From Pontibacter roseus DSM 17521 (GTDB lineage Bacteria; Bacteroidota; Bacteroidia; Cytophagales; Hymenobacteraceae): 64,000 nt of DNA. The stretch spans positions 816,833 through 880,832 of the forward strand of contig NZ_KB890762.1 in assembly GCF_000373265.1 (NCBI RefSeq). Reading direction: 5' to 3'. The position numbers and the translations under genes were made by a program. The notes beneath the pieces are model-generated. The model searched no databases and was not told where the DNA came from. It saw only the letters and a program-made list of their open reading frames with translations. Of this stretch, positions 27,264-35,561 are shown piece by piece; positions within the stretch are counted from its first letter, which is position 1; every line of letters begins with the position of its first letter.

Positions 27264-27662
27264 ATGAAAAAGCTTCTACCCTTCGTCTTCCTCCTGGCGG
27301 TGCCCTTCCTGCCTAGCTGTTCTGAGCCTGCCAGCATACCTGGCTTTGATAGTGAAACCTGGCAGCAGGACAAAAAAGGTTGCCAGGGAAACCGATTCGC
27401 TATGACCGCAGAGTTTGACGCTATTCGTAAGGAACTGTATGGCAAGCCGGAAAACGAGGTGAAGGACATCCTAGGGAAGCCCGATGCCGAGCAACTCATG
27501 AGCAGAGGGCAGCGCCTGTTTATTTACTACTTAGAGGCCGGCAGCCAATGTGAGAAGCGCAACCAACTCTCCAACGCCAACCGTGCCGAAGTACGCTTCA
27601 ACGCGCTCAACAAAGTGAGTGAAATCACCTACCTGCGCCCGATACAGACCACAAAAAAATAG
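27264..27662 (+). CDS. BamE/SmpA-like small lipoprotein
   Basis: A 132-residue lipoprotein: signal MKKLLPFVFLLAVPFLPSC with Cys19. The mature part contains EVKDILGKPDAEQLMSRG and RLFIYYLEAGSQC, reminiscent of the SmpA/BamE fold in which a G-x-P-D turn precedes an aromatic beta strand. Two further Cys residues could form a disulphide. Assignment is tentative. The Met at 27264 is chosen because it creates the signal peptide. Confidence 0.65.
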   Translation: MKKLLPFVFLLAVPFLPSCSEPASIPGFDSETWQQDKKGCQGNRFAMTAEFDAIRKELYGKPENEVKDILGKPDAEQLMSRGQRLFIYYLEAGSQCEKRNQLSNANRAEVRFNALNKVSEITYLRPIQTTKK

Positions 27663-27681
27663 CCTGACCAAAGCCAGGCTA
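27660..27681. terminator. weak hairpin between convergent genes
   Basis: TAGCCTG (27660-27666) pairs with CAGGCTA (27675-27681), an 8-base loop, between the convergent lipoprotein and 132-aa genes. No continuous T run follows. Confidence 0.5.
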
Positions 27682-27720
27682 TTAAATCATAATTCTTCTT
27701 TATATCAGCGGCTATCCAGT

Positions 27721-28119
27721 CTATTCCTCTTCTGCTTCGCTCAGGTACCGCACAAATTGGCGTCCTTCCAATTCTAGGAAATGCTTGAGCTGTTGCTCGC
27801 TCAGTATAGTAGTTAGGGCTTTGTCCAGTTGCAGGCTCATTTCCCTGTACTTTTTCTGCCGCTCCAGCGGGTCCAGAAAAGCAGCCTCCACTTCGGACAT
27901 GTGCTGGTAATGCTGTTCGTTTAGTAGTTCTATTTCGGCAAACTGCGCTTCGGAAAGTTTCAGTTCCTGTTTCATCTCCAGCGTGAGCATTTCAGGACCA
28001 GTCAGTTCTACAGCCAGCACCATATTATCCAGCTTCTCCTCTGTCTGTTTTAACAACTGCGCCTGCCCGGCTGTTGCGGTTAAAAAAAAGGCAATAAAAA
28101 AGGGTATAAAGTATTTCAT
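27721..28119 (-). CDS. exported helical hypothetical protein
   Basis: A 132-residue protein with a signal peptide (MKYFIPFFIAFFLTATAGQA) and a mature part predicted fully helical and acidic, with regularly spaced Leu and Gln (ELKLSEAQFAEIELLNEQHYQHM, LDKALTTILSEQQLKHFLELE, read in parts). This resembles Spy/CpxP-like periplasmic helical proteins in style, though the LTxxQ motifs are not exact. Function unknown. Confidence 0.68.
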   Translation of the reverse strand: MKYFIPFFIAFFLTATAGQAQLLKQTEEKLDNMVLAVELTGPEMLTLEMKQELKLSEAQFAEIELLNEQHYQHMSEVEAAFLDPLERQKKYREMSLQLDKALTTILSEQQLKHFLELEGRQFVRYLSEAEEE

Positions 28120-28430
28120 GTCTGTCTTAAGGTATAGTTCGTTGGCTTATCGCCTCTCTCCCCTGTTGAACGGATTCTACCTACCTTGGTTAAGCAATTG
28201 CCAGTATATTTGTTATATTTTTCTAATAAGTAAGAATCCCTCTACAACAGCATAAATATACCTTTTTGATAAATAGTTAAAACTATATAAATAAGTTACC
28301 TTTTATTCGCTGCGGTATGAAACTATACCCCTCAGGAGCAGTATGAATTTATATATCCTTGAAATAGTATTTTAACCAGTGTTGCCTCACTTGGATGAAT
28401 AGCGGCACCTCCACATGAAATTGAAAAACC
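28120..28430. other. AT-rich intergenic region with one -7-like element
   Basis: TATATTTG at 28205-28212 fits the Bacteroidota -7 element on the plus strand, about 220 bp before the next gene. Nothing else recognised. Confidence 0.4.
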
Positions 28431-28661
28431 ATGAAGACGAAAAATTATAATCCAAGTACCTTGGAAGTCAGTTTTGCCAAGGCATTTAAAGAACTTGCTC
28501 CCCAGTTAGAAGATAGATTAGCATCAGGCAAGGTGGTAGGCATAACCTCCATACTTGACACAGACAACCCAATGGTGATTTATAAACTTAAAGATGAGGA
28601 GGACGATTTACATGAAGTAGTTGTACAAATCATACAGCGTCCGGATGGATTGGTAGGCTAG
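28431..28661 (+). CDS. small cytoplasmic hypothetical protein
   Basis: A 76-residue protein without signal or membrane segment (MKTKNYNPSTLEVSFAKAF start). Composition is ordinary, with alternating hydrophobic beta-type segments at 35-52 and 58-70. The family was not recognised. A perfect terminator 17 bases after the stop supports expression. Confidence 0.6.
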   Translation: MKTKNYNPSTLEVSFAKAFKELAPQLEDRLASGKVVGITSILDTDNPMVIYKLKDEEDDLHEVVVQIIQRPDGLVG

Positions 28662-28677
28662 AGATTGCATAATTTTT

Positions 28678-28718
28678 AAAAGAGGCGGGCCATGCAGTTG
28701 CACGGCCCGCCTCTTTTT
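28678..28718. terminator. bidirectional intrinsic terminator
   Basis: AAAAGAGGCGGGCC (28678-28691) pairs with GGCCCGCCTCTTTT (28704-28717), flanked by A and T runs, between a plus-strand gene and the convergent DUF4199 gene. Confidence 0.87.
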
Positions 28719-28749
28719 GTTTGCGCGTAGAAATCACCTAAACCAGTTC

Positions 28750-29208
28750 TCAGGGGCTGCCGGGCACCTTGTGGTCTCGGCGCTTGAACCACTGCATGGC
28801 AATGAAGGCAATCATGAAACCGGAGATGAGGCCTTCGAGCATGAGCACCATGAAGATGACGATGCCAGGTGTGATTTCCATTCGTTCGCCAAAGTATTGA
28901 TTCCCCGCCAGCACCTTCAGGAGCCTATCGTCAAACGCTTTGATATAGACTAGCATAAAAGCTGCAAAAATGATGGTAGATACCACCCCTGTGATGATGC
29001 CGACGCCCAGACCTTTGAAATAGCCAATCTCACCATTTCTGCTCTTCTTGTAGTTCTTGATAGCCATAGTGACACCAATGGCCATGATGATACCATTCAA
29101 GAAGCGAAGCGCCACCTTTTGCTCCAGGCCAATGAGTCTCATCAAAAGGAAGTAGCCAATCAGGCCAAGGGCAGTGAAGAGGCCATACTTAAGGCCGACT
29201 TTTTCCAT
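28750..29208 (-). CDS. DUF4199 membrane protein, copy 1
   Basis: A 152-residue protein with four membrane segments (about 8-24, 34-50, 68-92 and 112-138), ending MIAFIAMQWFKRRDHK. This layout and the C-terminal G-F-I-A-M-Q-W-F-K-R motif define the Bacteroidota DUF4199 family. Function unknown. A paralogue with the same C-terminal motif lies directly upstream (29255-29728). Confidence 0.82.
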   Translation of the reverse strand: MEKVGLKYGLFTALGLIGYFLLMRLIGLEQKVALRFLNGIIMAIGVTMAIKNYKKSRNGEIGYFKGLGVGIITGVVSTIIFAAFMLVYIKAFDDRLLKVLAGNQYFGERMEITPGIVIFMVLMLEGLISGFMIAFIAMQWFKRRDHKVPGSP

Positions 29209-29254
29209 AGTTAGCGGGGCACAGGTTGTTGGTTGATGAAGGCAGGCTGCTTGC

Positions 29255-29728
29255 CTACCTGATTTGCTCAGCGGTGGTATGGTCAGGGCGCTTGAACCAC
29301 TGCATGGCGATAAAGCCTATGATGACGCCAGGCACCGTGCCATACAGGATAGTCATGACGAACACAGACAGGACAGACAGGCTCTGCGGAAACAGAGAAC
29401 TGACCTGCAGGCTCTCCAAATACTCTGTATCCAACACGGTCAGGTATACCACCAGAAACAGCGCCAGTATTACTGAAGAGACCACGCCAACAGTCCCTCC
29501 TATCGCAAGACCTTTGAGATATGGAATCATGCCATGGACGGCACGCTTATAGCTCGAAATAGCCACCACTATACCTATCACCAAAAACAAACCGCTCAAG
29601 AGGGAAAGCTCCACCCTGTTCTGCAGGTCCAGGACCCGCATCAGCAAGAAGAAAGCAATATGAGCCAACCCCGTGTAGATGCCATACTTAACTGAAATCA
29701 TGCGGTACGATACTTTTCCAGATGCCAT
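29255..29728 (-). CDS. DUF4199 membrane protein, copy 2
   Basis: A 157-residue paralogue of the downstream gene: four membrane segments, shared motifs KYGIYTGLAHIAFFLLMRVL and GFIAMQWFKRPDH. The pair lies head-to-tail with a 46-bp gap, so it likely arose by tandem duplication and is co-transcribed. Function unknown. Confidence 0.82.
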   Translation of the reverse strand: MASGKVSYRMISVKYGIYTGLAHIAFFLLMRVLDLQNRVELSLLSGLFLVIGIVVAISSYKRAVHGMIPYLKGLAIGGTVGVVSSVILALFLVVYLTVLDTEYLESLQVSSLFPQSLSVLSVFVMTILYGTVPGVIIGFIAMQWFKRPDHTTAEQIR

Positions 29729-30060
29729 GTCTTATTACTTTATAACAATATCTATTATTCTTGAAATGAACATATTAAGTGCGCGTTTGGTTATCATCTG
29801 TAGCTGACGATTCAGCCAGAACAGAAGAAAAGCGTGCAATCTGTTGTATATTATTAAATCAATATACTAGAGAAGGTAGGGTGGCGTTGTGATTTGACTT
29901 ATAATTTTTTCGCTTGCCACCCGGAATCCGTTCATTTCAAAGGAATTAGCAAATGCTAAAAATTAGGCCTGACACCTGTGTACGGCCGCTCTGGACAAAC
30001 ACGGGTTTTATTTCGTAGTTTTGCACCGTAACCGTTTTACATACTCATTTTAAGCTATCT
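29729..30060. other. intergenic region between divergent genes
   Basis: AT-rich. The only recognised signal is the -7-like TAGTTTTG listed separately at 30016-30023. Confidence 0.5.
30016..30023 (+). promoter_or_regulatory. -7 promoter element of the ABC-F gene
   Basis: TAGTTTTG matches TAnnTTTG, 37 bases before the ATG at 30061. Confidence 0.5.
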
Positions 30061-31689
30061 ATGATCAGTACCAGCAATGTAAGCCTGTCCTATGGCAAGC
30101 GTACTCTGTTTGAAGATGTAACCATCAAGTTTTTGCCCGGCAACTGCTACGGCCTCATCGGCGCTAACGGCGCAGGCAAGTCTACTTTCCTGAAAATCCT
30201 TTCCGGAGAGATAGACCCCAACACTGGTACCGTGGATATACCGGCCACAGCGCGCCTGGCCGTGCTGAAGCAGAACCACTTTGAGTATGACGAGTACCCG
30301 GTTCTGCAGACCGTCATCATGGGCCACAAGCGCCTGTTCGATATCATGCAGGAGAAAGACGCCATCTATGCCAAAGCCGATTTTACGGAGGCTGACGGTG
30401 AGCGTGCCGCCGAACTAGAAGGCGAGTTCGCCGACCTGGAAGGCTGGAATGCAGAATATGAGGCAGCAGAATTACTGAGCGGACTGGGCATCAGCGAGAA
30501 CCTGCACTACTCTCTCATGAAGGAACTCAGCGGTAGCGAGAAGGTACGTGTGCTCCTGGCACAGGCTCTCTTCGGCAACCCGGATATCCTGTTACTGGAT
30601 GAACCTACCAACCACTTGGACGCCGAGTCCATCATGTGGCTGGAGAACTTCCTCGACAACTTCCAGAACACCGTTATAGTAGTGTCGCACGACCGCCACT
30701 TCCTGGACGCCGTGTGTACGCACGTGGCCGATATTGACTTTGGCAAAATACAGATGTTTGCGGGTAACTACAGCTTCTGGTACCAGTCTAGTCAATTGGC
30801 GCTGAAACAGCGTTCTGACGCCAACAAAAAGACAGAGGACAAGCGCAAGGAACTGGAGGAGTTCATTCGCCGATTTAGCGCCAACGCTTCTAAATCAAAG
30901 CAGGCCACTTCCCGCGCCAAGTTGCTGGAAAAGCTGACGGTAGAGGACATCAAGCCTTCTTCGCGTAAATACCCATACATCGCCTTCAAGCCGGAGCGTG
31001 AGGCGGGTAACCAGATACTGAACGTAGAGAACCTGAGCAAATACGTGGATGGCCAGCCGATTTTCACCGGCATCAATTTCATGGTGGACAAAGGCGACAA
31101 GATAGCTGTGATTGGCCGCAATGACCTGGCTGCCTCCTCCTTCTTTAAGATACTCTTCAACGAAGAGCAGGCCGATTCCGGTGACTTCAAGTGGGGCACT
31201 ACCATCACCGCATCCTTCTTCCCGAAAGACAATCAGGAGTTTTTTGCAGACGGTAGCCTGAACCTGGTGGACTGGCTGCGCCAATACTCCGTGGAGAAAG
31301 ACGAAAGCTTCATCCGCGGCTTCCTGGGCCGTATGCTTTTCTCTGGCGAGGAGTCGCTTAAGAAAGCCAATGTGCTCTCGGGTGGTGAGAAGGTGCGCTG
31401 CATGTTCTCCCGCATGATGCTACAATCGGGCAACGCACTGGTTTTTGATGAGCCTACCAACCACCTGGACCTGGAGTCCATCACGGCTTTGAACAACTCG
31501 CTGCGCGATTTCGATGGCACCATCCTGTTCTCGTCCCATGACTTGCAGTTTGTGGATACCATTGCCAACCGCATCATTGAGCTGACACCTGGCGGCATCA
31601 TAGATAAGCGCATGGGCTACGAGGAGTACCTCAACGACGCCAATATAAAGGAGCTGCGCAAGAAGATGTACGCCACCGAAATGGTATAA
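30061..31689 (+). CDS. ABC-F family ATPase (YbiT-like)
   Basis: A 542-residue soluble protein with two ABC cassettes and no membrane domain. Cassette 1: Walker A GANGAGKST, signature LSGSEKVRVLLAQAL, Walker B ILLLDEPTNHLD. Cassette 2: a degenerate Walker A (IGRNDLAASS, lacking the GKS/T), signature LSGGEKVRCMFSRMM, Walker B ALVFDEPTNHLD. The linker between them is charged and helical. ABC-F proteins act on the ribosome; the YbiT branch is suggested by length and sequence. The altered second Walker A is also typical of that branch's divergence but should be checked. Confidence 0.9.
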   Translation: MISTSNVSLSYGKRTLFEDVTIKFLPGNCYGLIGANGAGKSTFLKILSGEIDPNTGTVDIPATARLAVLKQNHFEYDEYPVLQTVIMGHKRLFDIMQEKDAIYAKADFTEADGERAAELEGEFADLEGWNAEYEAAELLSGLGISENLHYSLMKELSGSEKVRVLLAQALFGNPDILLLDEPTNHLDAESIMWLENFLDNFQNTVIVVSHDRHFLDAVCTHVADIDFGKIQMFAGNYSFWYQSSQLALKQRSDANKKTEDKRKELEEFIRRFSANASKSKQATSRAKLLEKLTVEDIKPSSRKYPYIAFKPEREAGNQILNVENLSKYVDGQPIFTGINFMVDKGDKIAVIGRNDLAASSFFKILFNEEQADSGDFKWGTTITASFFPKDNQEFFADGSLNLVDWLRQYSVEKDESFIRGFLGRMLFSGEESLKKANVLSGGEKVRCMFSRMMLQSGNALVFDEPTNHLDLESITALNNSLRDFDGTILFSSHDLQFVDTIANRIIELTPGGIIDKRMGYEEYLNDANIKELRKKMYATEMV

Positions 31690-31730
31690 ATCACAAATAT
31701 AGACTTGCGTATACCTGTAAAACGATAGCT

Positions 31731-32411
31731 ATGTTCCTGCGATTACCATTGCTACGCCAGCTTACTTTTCTTGTATTAATAGTTTTGTGTTGCTCCACTG
31801 CCTTTGCGCAGACGGAGCCTGATACCGTACGCCGTAAACGCGAGTTGCCAACAGGCCCTCCTGCGCAGCAACAACCACAGCAGCAAAGGCCGCGGGTGGT
31901 GCAACCGCAGAACGGGGTTATCTTGCCTGAGGTAGTCAAGCCTGAAGATGAGGAGCAGCAGACGCTGCTTGACCGCATGTTTTGGGGCGGTAGTTTTGGC
32001 TTGCAGTTCGGTACGTACACCAACGTATCGTTGCTTCCGGTGCTTGGCTTCAGAGCCACCGAGACGTTTTGGGTGGGTGTAGGCGGTGTGTACCATTTTC
32101 AGCGGTACCAGCGGGAGAACCTGAACAACTACGGCGGACGAGCCTTTGCGCAGCAGCAGGTTTTCAATAATTTCCTGGTTCATGCTGAGTACGAGCACTT
32201 GAGCGTGGAGTATTTCTGGAACAACGGCACAGGTATAGCGGACCGCAGAAGACAATCAAAAGGTATACCTATGGCGGGTCTGGGGTATAGGCAGCGGATT
32301 GGAGCAAAGGCAGCGGCAGACATCCTGGTGCTGTATAACTTCAACGATACGTTCCCATCGCCTTACTCAAACCCGGTCATCCGGGCAGGCTTCAGTATTC
32401 CGTTCAGGTAA
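31731..32411 (+). CDS. putative outer-membrane/periplasmic beta-rich protein
   Basis: A 226-residue exported protein: signal about residues 1-26 ending STAFAQ, then a Pro/Gln-rich linker (PPAQQQPQQQRPRVVQPQ), then alternating aromatic beta strands from about residue 85 (FGLQFGTYTNVSLLPVLGFR, VGVGGVYHF) ending in AGFSIPFR. The terminal Arg is atypical for a Bam signal, though FR preceded by a hydrophobic strand is seen. It resembles small Bacteroidota outer-membrane barrels; function unknown. Confidence 0.65.
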   Translation: MFLRLPLLRQLTFLVLIVLCCSTAFAQTEPDTVRRKRELPTGPPAQQQPQQQRPRVVQPQNGVILPEVVKPEDEEQQTLLDRMFWGGSFGLQFGTYTNVSLLPVLGFRATETFWVGVGGVYHFQRYQRENLNNYGGRAFAQQQVFNNFLVHAEYEHLSVEYFWNNGTGIADRRRQSKGIPMAGLGYRQRIGAKAAADILVLYNFNDTFPSPYSNPVIRAGFSIPFR

Positions 32412-32425
32412 GAACAGACAGGTAT

Positions 32426-32472
32426 AAAACAAAGAGGGGCTGCCAATTGCTTAGCAGCCCCTCTTTTGTTTT
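32426..32472. terminator. strong bidirectional terminator
   Basis: AAAACAAAGAGGGGCTGC (32426-32443) pairs with GCAGCCCCTCTTTTGTTTT from 32454, between convergent genes. Confidence 0.88.
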
Positions 32473-32484
32473 ATGTGTTTAACG

Positions 32485-32634
32485 TTAACCGCGTATGAGT
32501 CGCAGCAGCACCACGATTACAGCGATTACAAGTAGGATGTGGATTAGACCACCTACGGCATCAGGGAATCCAAGGAACCCGATGAGCCAGAAGATTACAA
32601 GCACTACTGCTATAATATACAATAAATTTCCCAT
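32485..32634 (-). CDS. lmo0937 family mini membrane protein, copy 1
   Basis: A 49-residue protein read directly from the minus strand: MGNLLYIIAVVLVIFWLIGF, then LGFPDAVGGLIHILLVIAVI and VVLLRLIRG. Two hydrophobic helices flank the conserved G-F-x-x-G/A turn of the lmo0937/DUF5670 family. Such proteins are often induced by stress, but their role is unknown. The second copy upstream (32704-32856) has nearly identical protein sequence with many synonymous changes, showing selection on the protein. Confidence 0.85.
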   Translation of the reverse strand: MGNLLYIIAVVLVIFWLIGFLGFPDAVGGLIHILLVIAVIVVLLRLIRG

Positions 32635-32703
32635 AGTTTTAAGTATTTTTGTTTGTCAAAATAATGATTCGTTACCTGTACTAACGTAGTTTCGCTATAT
32701 AGG

Positions 32704-32856
32704 TTAAGCTCTCCGTATTAAGCGCAGCAAAACTGCGATTACGGCAAGCACTAGTAATACGTGGATGATTCCACCAACGGCATCAGGAAACCCTAGGAAT
32801 CCGATAAGCCAGAAAATCACAAGCACAACGGCTATGATGTAAAGTAAATTTCCCAT
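32704..32856 (-). CDS. lmo0937 family mini membrane protein, copy 2
   Basis: A 50-residue tandem paralogue: MGNLLYIIAVVLVIFWLIGF, LGFPDAVGGIIHVLLVLAVI, AVLLRLIRRA. The first 29 residues equal those of copy 1 although the DNA differs at many third codon positions. Both copies have the same AAAACT just before the ATG. Too short for routine ORF cut-offs, but the duplication and conservation support it. Confidence 0.85.
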   Translation of the reverse strand: MGNLLYIIAVVLVIFWLIGFLGFPDAVGGIIHVLLVLAVIAVLLRLIRRA

Positions 32857-33290
32857 AGTTTTCTTTTTTAATTTCTCCTTTTGTGTTGTATCAGGGCAGG
32901 AGCCGGCTGCTCCCCCACTTCTACAGGCCGGTCTTAGCCGACTTTGTATTTTTTTGTTTTAGCTTTTTACGGGGCTCGCTAAATAAAAGATTTGGATAAA
33001 CTCGAAATTTTGTATATAGTTATAAACAATTTTAGGTGTCGTAATAACCGCAACACCTGAAAAACAAGCCCATATCACACATTATCAATCAAATACAGCA
33101 GGTGCTGACAGGTCCACTCTATCCAAATTTTGACACATCAGCACCAAGCCTCCTTCTCCACTCCTTAGGGCGAACCTCTACCTGCAAATCTGAAAATTGA
33201 AGTCTTCCAAGATAAACGTTTTTTAAAACATGGTTTTACCTATTTATCTTAGATTTGTATTCTATTTTAACCCTAGAACAGACAGAACCT
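32857..33290. other. intergenic region between divergent genes
   Basis: 434 bp including leader regions of both neighbours. Only the TAGATTTG element (33250-33257) was recognised. Confidence 0.5.
33250..33257 (+). promoter_or_regulatory. -7 promoter element of the hydroxyacyl-CoA dehydrogenase gene
   Basis: TAGATTTG matches TAnnTTTG, 33 bases before the ATG at 33291. Confidence 0.5.
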
Positions 33291-34184
33291 ATGAAAAAAG
33301 TAGCAGTTATCGGTTCCGGCACCATGGGCAATGGCATCGCCCACGTTTTTGCGCAGAACGGCTTCCAGGTCTCCCTGATTGACATATCCGAAGAAGCCTT
33401 GAACAAGGCCCTCGCCACCATCTCCAGAAACCTGGACCGCATCGTGGCAAAAGGCAACCTGACCGAGGAACAGAAAGAGCAGACCCTCAGCCACATCGCC
33501 ACCTATACCGACATGCGGCAAGGCGTGCAGGAGGCTGACCTAATTGTGGAAGCGGCTACCGAGAACGTAGACCTGAAACTGAAAATCTTCAAGGACTTGG
33601 ATGCCTTTGCCAAGCCTGAAGCCATATTAGCTAGCAACACCTCTTCTATCTCTATCACCAAAATCGCCTCAGTCACCAGTCGGCCGGATAAGGTGATAGG
33701 CATGCACTTCATGAATCCGGTGCCTGTCATGAAACTGGTAGAAATCATCCAGGGCTACTCGACTTCAGATGAGGTGACCAGCCAGATAATGGACGTCTCC
33801 CTGCAATTGGGCAAAGTCCCGACAGAGTGCAACGACTACCCCGGCTTTGTGGCCAACCGCATCCTGATGCCTATGATTAACGAGGCAATTTACTCGCTCT
33901 ATGAAGGCGTGGCCGGAGTGGAAGAGATTGACACTATCATGAAGCTAGGTATGGCGCACCCAATGGGCCCGCTACAACTTGCCGACTTTATTGGTTTGGA
34001 CGTATGCCTTTCCATCCTGAACGTGTTGCACGACGGCTTTGGCAACCCGAAATACGCCCCGTGCCCGCTGCTGGTGAACATGGTGCAAGCCGGTCACAAA
34101 GGCGTTAAGACCGGACAGGGTTTCTATACCTGGACTCCCGGCAGCAAGGAACTGGTGGTAGCGGACCGATTCAAGAAGAAATAA
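33291..34184 (+). CDS. 3-hydroxyacyl-CoA (3-hydroxybutyryl-CoA) dehydrogenase
   Basis: A 297-residue NAD-dependent dehydrogenase. Rossmann motif [21 protein letters not shown] at the N-terminus (read in parts), [13 protein letters not shown] and [17 protein letters not shown] with the catalytic His, and the C-terminal domain with [18 protein letters not shown] and [14 protein letters not shown]. Length and motifs fit the short Hbd/FadB2/PaaH type rather than the multifunctional FadB. Oxidises 3-hydroxybutyryl-CoA or longer acyl-CoA. Start at Met of KKVAVIGSG; the frame is open 12 codons further upstream. Confidence 0.93.
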   Translation: MKKVAVIGSGTMGNGIAHVFAQNGFQVSLIDISEEALNKALATISRNLDRIVAKGNLTEEQKEQTLSHIATYTDMRQGVQEADLIVEAATENVDLKLKIFKDLDAFAKPEAILASNTSSISITKIASVTSRPDKVIGMHFMNPVPVMKLVEIIQGYSTSDEVTSQIMDVSLQLGKVPTECNDYPGFVANRILMPMINEAIYSLYEGVAGVEEIDTIMKLGMAHPMGPLQLADFIGLDVCLSILNVLHDGFGNPKYAPCPLLVNMVQAGHKGVKTGQGFYTWTPGSKELVVADRFKKK

Positions 34185-34199
34185 GATAAAGCTATACCT

Positions 34200-34592
34200 A
34201 TGAAACAAGAAAAAAACAACGTAGTCGGCTGGTTCGAGATTCCGGTCAACGATATGGCACGCGCCATCCGGTTCTACAGTGCTGTATTCGATTTTGAAAT
34301 GGAAAGCCAGCAGTTTGGTGATGAAGAAATGGCCTGGTTTCCGTGGAGCGAAAGCGGCTCGGGAGCTTCTGGGTCGCTGGTGAAGCACGAAACGCTTTAT
34401 AAACCCTCAGCCGACGGCACCATCGTATACTTCAGCTCTCCATCGGGTGACCTGTCCCATGAACTGGCCAGAGTCGAAAAAGCCGGAGGCAAGGTGCTGC
34501 GGGAAAAATCACTGATTACAGAAGAAATCGGCTATATGGCCCTCTTCCTAGACACTGAAGGAAACCGCGTAGCCCTGCACTCTCGGGTGTAG
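34200..34592 (+). CDS. VOC family (glyoxalase-like) protein
   Basis: A 130-residue single-domain vicinal oxygen chelate protein. VVGWFEIPVNDMARAIRFYSAVFDFEME and the C-terminal IGYMALFLDTEGNRVALHS are the two beta-alpha-beta units. Metal ligands and substrate cannot be deduced. 15 bases behind the dehydrogenase gene, hence probably the same operon, and followed by a very strong terminator. Confidence 0.86.
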   Translation: MKQEKNNVVGWFEIPVNDMARAIRFYSAVFDFEMESQQFGDEEMAWFPWSESGSGASGSLVKHETLYKPSADGTIVYFSSPSGDLSHELARVEKAGGKVLREKSLITEEIGYMALFLDTEGNRVALHSRV

Positions 34593-34632
34593 ACAGTAAA
34601 CACATAGCTGTTAACAGTTAGGTATAGCTATA

Positions 34633-34672
34633 AAAGAAGGAGCCGTTGCAGACTGCAACGGCTCCTTCTTTA
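34633..34672. terminator. strong bidirectional terminator
   Basis: AAAGAAGGAGCCGTTGCA pairs perfectly with TGCAACGGCTCCTTCTTT around a 3-base loop (GAC), between the VOC gene and convergent dapD. Confidence 0.9.
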
Positions 34673-34699
34673 TTATTGGTAACTGCTAGGTATTAATTG

Positions 34700-35512
34700 T
34701 TACACGGCTACCGCATTCTCCCGCAGGGCATCGTTCAGGGAAGTCTTCAGGTCTGTGCTCTCCTTGCGCTGACCGATAATCAGGGCGCAAGGCACCTGAA
34801 AGTCACCCGCTGGAAATTTCTTGGTATAGGAACCCGGAATCACGACTGCACGTGGCGGCACATAGCCTTTGTACTCCTTCGGCTCAGAGCCTGTCACGTC
34901 GATTATCTTGGAGCTGCCCGTGATGGTCACGCCCGCTCCAATCACTGCCTCCTTGCCAATGCGACAGCCCTCTACCAGAATGCTTCGGGAACCGATAAAC
35001 GCGCCATCCTCGATGATAACAGGAGCAGCTTGCACCGGCTCCAATACACCGCCCAGGCCTACGCCCCCGCTCAGGTGCACGTGCTTGCCCACCTGTGCGC
35101 AGCTGCCAACCGTAGCCCAGGTATCGACCATCGTCCCTTCGTCAACATAAGCGCCTATGTTCACATAAGAAGGCATCACTATCACGCCTTTTGAAAGGTA
35201 TGCGCCGTAGCGGGCTACGGCATGCGGCACCACGCGAACACCCAGTTGGGCATAGTTCGTCTTCAGGGCAATCTTGTCATGGAATTCAAAAGGGCCTACC
35301 TCAATGGTTTTCATGGCTTGGATTGGGAAATACATCAATACCGCCTTCTTCACCCACTCATTCACCTTCCAGTCATCGCCCGCAGGTTCTGCCACACGCA
35401 GCCGGCCTTTGTCCAGTTCCTCAATCACGGCACGCACTGCCTCCACAGTCGCCTGCTCCTTCAATAACTCCCGGTTCTCCCAGGCTTGCTCTATAATTTG
35501 CTGAAGCGCCAT
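34700..35512 (-). CDS. dapD: 2,3,4,5-tetrahydropyridine-2,6-dicarboxylate N-succinyltransferase
   Basis: A 270-residue enzyme of lysine/diaminopimelate synthesis that transfers succinyl from succinyl-CoA to tetrahydrodipicolinate. The C-terminal two thirds show hexapeptide repeats of a left-handed beta-helix (GVIVMPSYVNIGAYVDEGTM, VHLSGGVGLGGVLEP, IGSRSILVEGCRIGKEAVIGAG, read in parts). N-terminal helices include ELDKGRLRVAEP, a typical DapD stretch. Monocistronic. Confidence 0.95.
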   Translation of the reverse strand: MALQQIIEQAWENRELLKEQATVEAVRAVIEELDKGRLRVAEPAGDDWKVNEWVKKAVLMYFPIQAMKTIEVGPFEFHDKIALKTNYAQLGVRVVPHAVARYGAYLSKGVIVMPSYVNIGAYVDEGTMVDTWATVGSCAQVGKHVHLSGGVGLGGVLEPVQAAPVIIEDGAFIGSRSILVEGCRIGKEAVIGAGVTITGSSKIIDVTGSEPKEYKGYVPPRAVVIPGSYTKKFPAGDFQVPCALIIGQRKESTDLKTSLNDALRENAVAV

Positions 35513-35561
35513 ATTATGTTCGGTTAGTAAAAATACTGCGCAAAAGTATTAAATTTAAGCG

